Shown here: positions 16,961 to 22,492 of the stretch, in pieces
Position numbering within the stretch: position 1 is the first letter of the stretch
How the letters are laid out: each line of letters begins with the position of its first letter
Assembly (NCBI GenBank): GCA_009602735.1
Contig: WELA01011783.1
Span: 1 to 22,492 of the forward strand
Reading direction: 5' to 3'
DNA: 22,492 nucleotides
From: Mesotaenium endlicherianum
Taxonomy: Eukaryota; Streptophyta; Zygnematophyceae; Zygnematales; Mesotaeniaceae
Notes under the pieces: model-generated
What the model was told of the DNA's origin: nothing
Seen by the model: the letters and a program-made list of their open reading frames with translations, nothing else
Databases searched by the model: none
Made by a program: the position numbers and the translations under genes

Positions 16961-17122
16961 GCACTAATTCTATAGCTACGCGCTACCGCTCTCTCTCTCT
17001 CGTTCTCGAGCACTTGGTGAATATAGCAATTTAGAGATATTTTCTTTTCACTACTATCAAAGTTTCCTTGAATACCGAAGAGAAGATTCTCAAAAATTAG
17101 AACATTTTGCAGAAACGTTACA

Positions 17123-17127
17123 TCAAA
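17123..17127 (+). repeat. Target-site duplication TCAAA (right)
   Basis: Right partner of 16090-16094. Confidence 0.85.
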
Positions 17128-18103
17128 GTTCGCCTCTTTCTTGTGTCTTGAGGTAGTGTGCAACTATGGCATACTACGGTAAGAGAGTGGATGGATATAG
17201 ATGAGTTAATTGAATTCATTATAAAGGCAAAGATCGATCCCTGATTTTGCACGCTTCCAATTATCTTTTTGATATTATATATTACAATAAAATATATTTC
17301 TTGAAGAAGCAGAGTTCATTTCACATAAGGTTTTAATGCAATTGCTAAGACATTCTATTAACTAGTAGGACCCTTCTAGCTCACAACCACCACGGACCAC
17401 GGCACCGCTTTGTATTCTCTTTCTTCCTTTTGAAAGTCTAAATTGAGAACCAAGGCATCGCTTGTGAGGTAACTCACTAGATCATTGAAGGCAATGGATT
17501 GAGTGTAAGATGGGTGTTCGCAAATATTGTAAAAGTAATATGTCTAATACACTTTCTCAAACTCTTTGAAGGGCACCCTAGTGGAGCGTCCGCTGAAGCA
17601 CTTTATACAAAGTTTCCTTCCGAAGCTCTCCTCTCGATCTTCATGGAGTCCAAAAGTTGTACTCACGTAGTTCTAGATCATCTACTTGGCTGCTCCACTT
17701 TTTTGCAATACCATACCAATTATTAATGTTGTAACTTGTCTTCTAGTCTAATTTTGGAAGCGAGGTTCTTGTCCTCGTCCAATCCCAGCAGCACCTCCAA
17801 CCCTCAAGGATTAGAGGGCAAGTTCACAAGCTCTTGTGATTGCTCTTCAGCTTTAGCTTTTGATCATCAACGTGTTTCACAGTATTAGTACTCTCTACCA
17901 CTCCTTAATTATATAAATTTTCAGCCTGTTTAACACCCTGAGTTTCTTATTCAGGTTCACTCAGATTCTTCATTAAAAAATTTCTCAACTCCTTGAGTTT
18001 TTTTGTGAGCTCTATTCTGGGTAGCTGCAAATCTTTAATAGGGACATCATTCATGGTCTTCACAAAGCGCGTATGTTTATACCTTCACAAAAAGGACGCT
18101 CTT
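17128..18103. other. No recognised gene between the solo LTRs
   Basis: About 1 kb of mixed AT-rich sequence. No frame with a known domain, no LTR borders and no RNA gene are seen. Confidence 0.5.
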
Positions 18104-18480
18104 TGTAACAATTTGAGCTTTTTAGGCGTATTTGGGACGTTTTTCTGATTACCTAACAACGTTATACTATTTATCGATATTTTATTTGATTAATGATTGC
18201 ATCTTGATGAATCAATTGACACACGCGTGTGCCAATAATTCCTTGTCGATAGGTGAAACGACCCGATTGCTATGGCAAAAAGCATTGTGAGTTAATTAGA
18301 TTACTTTGAAATAGTACGGCATAAGTAGTCATGAAGTTACTTTGATCAATTATGAAGGAATAACTTAGTTAATTGTTGATTAATGAACTGATGATAACTT
18401 TCGTTATTTTGAATAATGGCTGTCATTGTTTTCAGTTAACGACGGTCGTTAACCAATAGAAAACACCTTTGAAGTGGCCT

Positions 18481-18535
18481 AAGGTTGCATCGGTCGGATT
18501 CGAACACGCGACCTTTTGGTCGACGTGTCGCGACT
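18481..18535 (-). repeat. Extra half-copy of the tRNA-like module
   Basis: On the minus strand AAGGTCGCGTGTTCGAATCC repeats the B-box half found about 80-90 bp away at 18589-18610 (AAGGTCGCGGGTTCGAACC). No A box accompanies it. Local duplication within the LTR is the simplest explanation. Confidence 0.5.
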
Positions 18536-18588
18536 CCGAAGATAGTCGTAAAAGTAAATTGAAACACATTATGCTTTGCATTTATGCT

Positions 18589-18640
18589 GGTTCGAACCCG
18601 CGACCTTTCGTTCGACTCATTCACACATAACCAACTATTT
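18589..18640 (-). ncRNA. Antisense tRNA-like module in solo LTR
   Basis: On the minus strand a near-perfect B box GGTTCGAACC (18598-18589) is preceded by AACGAAAGGTCGCG and, further upstream, TAGTTGGTTATGTG (about 18637-18624), a D-arm-like segment resembling that of plant tRNA-Val. The A box is partly eroded. Position and orientation agree with the other two LTRs. Confidence 0.45.
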
Positions 18641-19082
18641 TTAGTGGTTCGTGTTCGACAAATATTTATGCGACTCCGCGAGCAGTCGCGAGTTTTCGAA
18701 AAAGTCGCGTAAACGCAAAAACGTCCGTTTGGCGTGAAACGGTTTTTTTTGGAAATGGTTGAAAAGTCTCCAAATGGCCAAACGGCCAAACGACCAAATG
18801 GGTTATCCCTCTTCGACCGTTTTTGTTGAACATGAATCAGTGCCCTCGGTGGTGACTCAAAGCACTCCAGTGCCTCACGTGGTGCAAGTATATATACTTG
18901 CAAAAGTCATTGTGAGTTCAACTCTCACTTGCACACAGTCTATGCTAGATTCATGCTTTCTCAAGGATTATCATTTATTCAAAGTTATTGTTATTATCTT
19001 TCCAGTAAGTATCAAATTATCCTTAAATACAAAGGCAAAGATCCTGTCGAAAAGCAGAAACGTCCAGAAATGTTACACTCGT

Positions 19083-20613
19083 TGTCTTCAACGGGTAAGC
19101 TCCTTAATGGGCCGCTTCCATGCAGTCACTTATCACCTGCTGACAACCAAGTAATTTTTCACATTTGGTCCTTAAGCTATGCGAGTTGTGCTGACCTTGG
19201 CCTATCACGGTCAAAGTACTTTCGAGTTAGAGAAAATCACACCAGCAACAATACAAGGCAAGCAAAGTTTCCATAGTTCCTTCGTGGCAATCTTTACTCT
19301 TTCAGGAGTTACAGAAGATCCTAAATATTTTGTCTGCTTCTTATTAGTGCTAGTCTTAGATGGTGGTTAACACTTGAGCATCTCACTCAAGTGTGGAGCT
19401 TCTTCGCGTTTACATTCAATACTTTCGGATGTTGGTAATACACAAGCACTTTGCTCGCCAGTAGGTGTGACTTACAAAAACTTAACCACACAAAGTCTCA
19501 CCTTTTAATAGGAAAGGGTGCTCTCCATCCCTTTTCTTCCTTAAAGCTTCAAGAACCTTCTCAATCTTATCTTCCTAGAGCTTAGCAATCTGCCATCGAT
19601 GTGTTTGGTGTGCAAAGAGCTAAATCCACCATAGCTGGAACATTTTAGAATCTTCCAACTTCTTGCAGCTTCCGAAAATCATTGTACACTCAAGCGCAGC
19701 TTTGAATGACATGCAATTGTCGTACTTCAGTCGCCCAGGAAATCCGTCCGCGGACGTTTGAGCGCGTCGGTTCGCCTGCATCGTCGACCTTCTTCAACGT
19801 TCAACCCGCACGCGCGGTTGACTGCGTGGAAAGCTACCAGTCGCGACACTATTGCCAGCCTTCAGCACACTGGACGTTTTCTGCTTCCATGGACAAGCTT
19901 GAGCCTTGAGGCGTAGACCGTCGGTCATGGTAGGGCATCTTGACTTTTATACTAAATGCTGTTCCATGCCATGCACAACGCACGAACTGAGACTCTGACG
20001 CGCGTAAACCTGGCGCGTAAACTAAGTTGGCGAAGGTGGAGGAGTGGAGCATAGAGCGGACATCAGGCATTGCGAACAATGTTGAGCGTCCCGTGCCGAG
20101 CTCGTCATGCTCGTGATGCATCATGCAACCCATTGGCCTATGGATTTTGCGTCAAGATCGGTGCTCTGAAGGTGCTGAGCATCGCGACGCTGCAGTAGGT
20201 GATTCTATGAGGCTTCAATTGGTGCAAATTTAGTCAGATTACAGTCAACCTTTGCTTCTTTTCGTCATTGCAGCAGTATGTCTTGCGTCACTTGATCTGT
20301 CAAGAATTTTGCCGGTACTGATTTGATTTTCCGCCATCATATTGGGTACTGCTACTGTTCTACTCACATTTCATTCACGGAGCTAGCATGCAGACCTTTC
20401 CAGCCCGGCACTTGCACATTTCATTTAAGTAGCCCATTAGCGTCTTCCTACGGCTCCCATTAGCTATGGAAGTGTGAGGGGCCACTGCGACTGTAATGTT
20501 AGTCAGCGTGAGACATACATATTTGTGTCCTCTGAGCTTCTTAGAGGATTGAACCCCGTTAAGCTTGTCAAGGATGGACGTGATACATCCCAACTTGGTC
20601 TGACCACTCTGCA
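19083..20613. other. No recognised gene; possible upstream intron
   Basis: No credible coding frame is found. The stretch 19690-20110 is richer in G+C than its surroundings, with several CGCG words, but its frames show no domain. The last bases (tgaccactctgcag) look like a splice acceptor for the exon that follows, so at least the right end may be intron or 5' leader. Confidence 0.45.
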
Positions 20614-21612
20614 GTGCCTTGCGCTGCGATGTCCATGGATCACGTCGATCCGAGGGAGCTGGAGGTTGCCAGAAGAAAGAGGGAAGGTTCAGATCTGGGT
20701 CTTGCCGGGCAATCAGATGGAGGAAGGGAAGGAGGGAGGGGAAAGGGAGGGAAAAAAGGAGGAGGAAGAGTTGGGGAGAGAGGCGGAGGTCGAACAGGCC
20801 AGATGGGTGGGGTTCGACAACTCCACCCCGACTTGCCCCCCTACATAGACCCTAGGGAATTTGACCGACCCCTCATGGGACCCTACATGGGAGGCTGGGG
20901 AGGGGGGTTCAGGCCCCCTGGAGCATTTGGACACGAGGGGTTTGGGGGACCTGGGGGGTTCTTCCACCACCCTGGCGGAGGCCCTGGGCCTGGACTTGGG
21001 CCTGGCCCCTGGGGACCTGGCAGGGGAGAATTTGCACCCTACCACGATGCAGGATATGGCCCGGGGTTTATGCCGGGGCCAGGGTTTAGACCAGGGGAAT
21101 TCGAGCCAGGGTTTGGCAGCCCGCCTGCCTTCAGAGGAGGGGGAGAGGGCTTTGGCCCAGGGGGGGGCGGCCACTCCCGCTTCCCGCCTGAGGGGGGTCC
21201 TCATGCGCAGGCGCCAGGTGGCGGGGCTCAGAGCCCTGCGATGCTGCCAGGTGGCAGAGGATTGGCTATGAGGGAGGGGCCGCCAGGTGGAGGCCAGAGC
21301 TCCATGGAGGGAGGCTTCTGGGAAGGTGCATCCGAACCTGGCCATCTCCAACCCCCCCCTCTGGGGTTCAGGGGGGGTGCACCTCCGGGCGCTTGGGGAG
21401 GAGGGGGCAGGGGAGAGGGCCCAGGCTTTAACCATCGCGGGAGAGGCGAAGGGCTGCCGCCACTGCCGCAGGTAGGATTAGGGTTTGGGGGGCCCTCGAG
21501 AGGTGAACAAAACGACTACGCTCAACATTTTGTTGACACGGGTCAACGGCCGCAGAATTTCATTCGCGATATGGACCTGGGCGACCGATTCGAAGAGTAT
21601 CCCAAGCTTAAG
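20614..21612 (+). CDS. MTB: METTL14/MTB-like m6A writer subunit, one internal exon
   Basis: The last 40 codons (residues 294-333 of this frame) contain [25 protein letters not shown] and FEEYPKL. This is the conserved block just before the methyltransferase fold in METTL14 and plant MTB. That protein is the non-catalytic partner of METTL3/MTA in the nuclear complex that adds N6-methyladenosine to mRNA. Upstream lie a charged N-terminal stretch (RRKREG), a Gly/Arg/Lys segment ([11 protein letters not shown]) and about 220 residues of Gly/Pro-rich low complexity. The exon probably ends at AAG|GT (21612/21613), as the frame loses similarity at once and stops at 21672. No MTase fold is in the window. 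The left border is a candidate acceptor (AG at 20613-20614). The first ATG in frame, at 20629, could instead be a start. The name is used by family similarity. Confidence 0.85.
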
Positions 21613-21882
21613 GTCCGCTTCTCCCCCCGGCAATGTGTGCACATGCGAGAGGAGATGCGCACATATCCTTGACTGGTGTATAGCGTGACGCATTGATGCA
21701 GGATTCTCCTCATTTCTACCCGTGAATTACGGGCATGAATTGAAGTACTTGCAAATATTGCTACTGTTGACGGTTTTGTATGCGCGCTGTGAAAGGGCCG
21801 GTCTCCTTGTTGTTTCGTCTCCTTCATTTTTTCATACATGCCTTTACCTTGAGGGGGTAAAATACTTGTCTTCAATTCAAGC

Positions 21883-21918
21883 GGGGGGGCGGCGTGGGAA
21901 GGGGGGTGGGGGAGGGGA
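21883..21918 (+). other. G-quadruplex-type G-tract
   Basis: Five runs of three or more G are separated by one to six bases. This meets the usual four-run criterion on the plus (sense) strand of the probable intron. Confidence 0.6.
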
Positions 21919-22056
21919 ACAGTTTATGCTGTCGCAGTTTCTTTTGGAAAGTGGGCTACCTCCTGCTAAAGTTAAGTACATGTGTACGCCTCCATTTGGT
22001 TTCTAGACCCCCATTTAATTCCTGAGTACATAGTGTTACACCCCAACTCTTCCACT

Positions 22057-22140
22057 TGTGAGCGCGCTCGCGCGCTCACACTTGCATGCACTCGCGCTTG
22101 CACGCATGCACGCGTGAAGCGCTCGCACGCTCGCACCAAC
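22057..22140. repeat. Alternating purine-pyrimidine tract with palindrome
   Basis: A perfect 10-bp inverted repeat (TGTGAGCGCG at 22057-22066, CGCGCTCACA at 22071-22080) leads into a run of GC/CA/TG steps with repeated GCACGC, GCATGC and CGCTCG words. Such tracts favour left-handed DNA or cruciforms. Confidence 0.6.
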
Positions 22141-22461
22141 GTATAGATAGATGCACATTGTTGACGCACGCCGACTTGCGCACCAGATGAGGGACACGCG
22201 TGTGCATCGTAGCTCAAATTATCCGGCTTGAGAGCCCTATCTCTATACCCTAGCTTTAAACCGTGCCCACAAACCCGGTCCTCGACCCCGATCCATAGAC
22301 GTCAGAAACCTCAAACACTGGGATTTGTAACCTACCGCAGGCAGCTCACTCCCCCACGAAAGCCTGCTGCACCTCCTGCAAGCAGGAGCCAGCTGGCAAG
22401 AGCAATACACTTCAGGCCTGCAAGAGGTTCGCCATCGGAGGATCGTATGCTCCGGGCACCC

Positions 22462-22487
22462 CCGGGGGGGGGAGGGGAAGGGGGGGC
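22462..22487 (+). other. G-tract at window edge
   Basis: Runs of about nine, four and seven G are separated by one or two A. The run is cut by the window end, and its length may be uncertain in the assembly. Confidence 0.5.
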
Positions 22488-22492
22488 AGGAG

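Larger units (their letters stand above)
16095..17122 (+). mobile_element. Solo LTR of family A (1028 bp)
   Basis: Begins TGTAACGATCCAAGC and ends AGAAACGTTACA, with terminal inverted TGTAACG/CGTTACA. Perfect 5-bp duplications (TCAAA) flank it, and no primer site or coding sequence follows. It is related along its length to 2287-3202 but in the opposite orientation. It carries the antisense tRNA-like module (16503-16556), an array of hairpins (16610-16717), a TATA box (16919-16926) and the 7-bp hairpin (16940-16960). A short CT run lies at about 16988-17001. Confidence 0.92.
18104..19077 (+). mobile_element. Solo LTR of family A (974 bp)
   Basis: Begins TGTAACAATTTGAGC and ends AGAAATGTTACA. 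The five flanking bases are CTCTT on the left (18099-18103) and CTCGT on the right (19078-19082), a target duplication with one mismatch. No primer site or coding sequence follows. Its start resembles that of the LTR at 2287-3202 more than the other solo LTR. TATA-like TATATATA lies at 18889-18896. It carries an antisense tRNA-like module and a second half-module. Confidence 0.88.
21613..22492 (+). other. Probable intron of the MTB-like gene
   Basis: Begins with a GT donor (gtccgc) directly after the conserved PKLK codons. No exon matching the expected next segment (ELI-KDE...) is seen before the window ends. All three plus-strand frames are open from about 22330 to the end because of G+C richness, with no recognisable domain, so no exon is called there. 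The stretch includes G-tracts and an alternating purine-pyrimidine region. Confidence 0.6.

Noticed and set aside
19706..19909. 67-codon frame in the G+C-rich stretch upstream of the MTB-like exon
   Set aside because: No similarity to the charged N-terminus of MTB and no convincing splice sites in phase.
20713..21435. 240-codon open frame antisense to the MTB-like exon
   Set aside because: It mirrors the G+C-rich Gly/Pro codons of the sense strand, has no domain, and the sense frame carries the conserved METTL14 block.
22057..22140. CRISPR-like or satellite array
   Set aside because: The repeated words are short and irregular with no constant spacer length; it is simple alternating sequence.
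22295..22492. Open frames running to the window end as a further exon
   Set aside because: All three frames are open because of base composition, and none matches the expected continuation of METTL14.

Overview
The window looks like nuclear DNA of a land plant. It contains plant-type LTR retrotransposons primed by initiator-tRNA-Met-like sites, including a chromodomain Ty3/Gypsy element (chromovirus). At the right end is one exon of an intron-containing gene for a METTL14/MTB-type subunit of the m6A RNA methyltransferase. The conserved block of that exon resembles animal METTL14 at least as much as flowering-plant MTB, which hints at an early-diverging (seedless) plant. The species cannot be named from the sequence.

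Layout. 1-716: left-truncated LTR retrotransposon on the minus strand (503-bp LTR, primer site, start of an open frame). It is inserted into 717-3202, the 5' half of a degenerate Ty3/Gypsy element on the minus strand (protease and gag remnants, primer site, 916-bp LTR). That element is itself inserted into a chromovirus copy on the minus strand, 3203-5363. At 5287/5364 the sequence folds back into a second chromovirus copy on the plus strand, making a head-to-head inverted repeat with arms of about 2.1 kb and a 76-bp loop. The plus copy is interrupted at 6337-11038 by a 4.7-kb minus-strand element of a related family that has LTRs but no intact coding capacity. The copy resumes at 11048 and runs through RT, RNase H, integrase and chromodomain to its 3' LTR (14264 to about 15008).

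15009-16094 has no recognised gene. Two solo LTRs follow, 16095-17122 and 18104-19077. They belong to the same family as the LTR at 2287-3202, and each has its own target-site duplication. 19078-20613 has no recognised gene. 20614-21612 is the MTB-like exon. The rest is probably intron, with G-tracts and an alternating purine-pyrimidine stretch.

The only plausible host gene is the MTB-like exon. Plant MTB proteins have a long N-terminal region, and this exon opens in frame behind a splice-acceptor-like site without a clear start. The transposon cluster may therefore lie inside a very long intron of this gene (inference). All retrotransposon coding regions seen here carry stops, frameshifts or catalytic substitutions. 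The least expected signals are: (a) a tRNA-like box A/box B module lying antisense inside every LTR of one family; (b) the chromovirus foldback; (c) 9-bp direct repeats flanking the 4.7-kb insertion.
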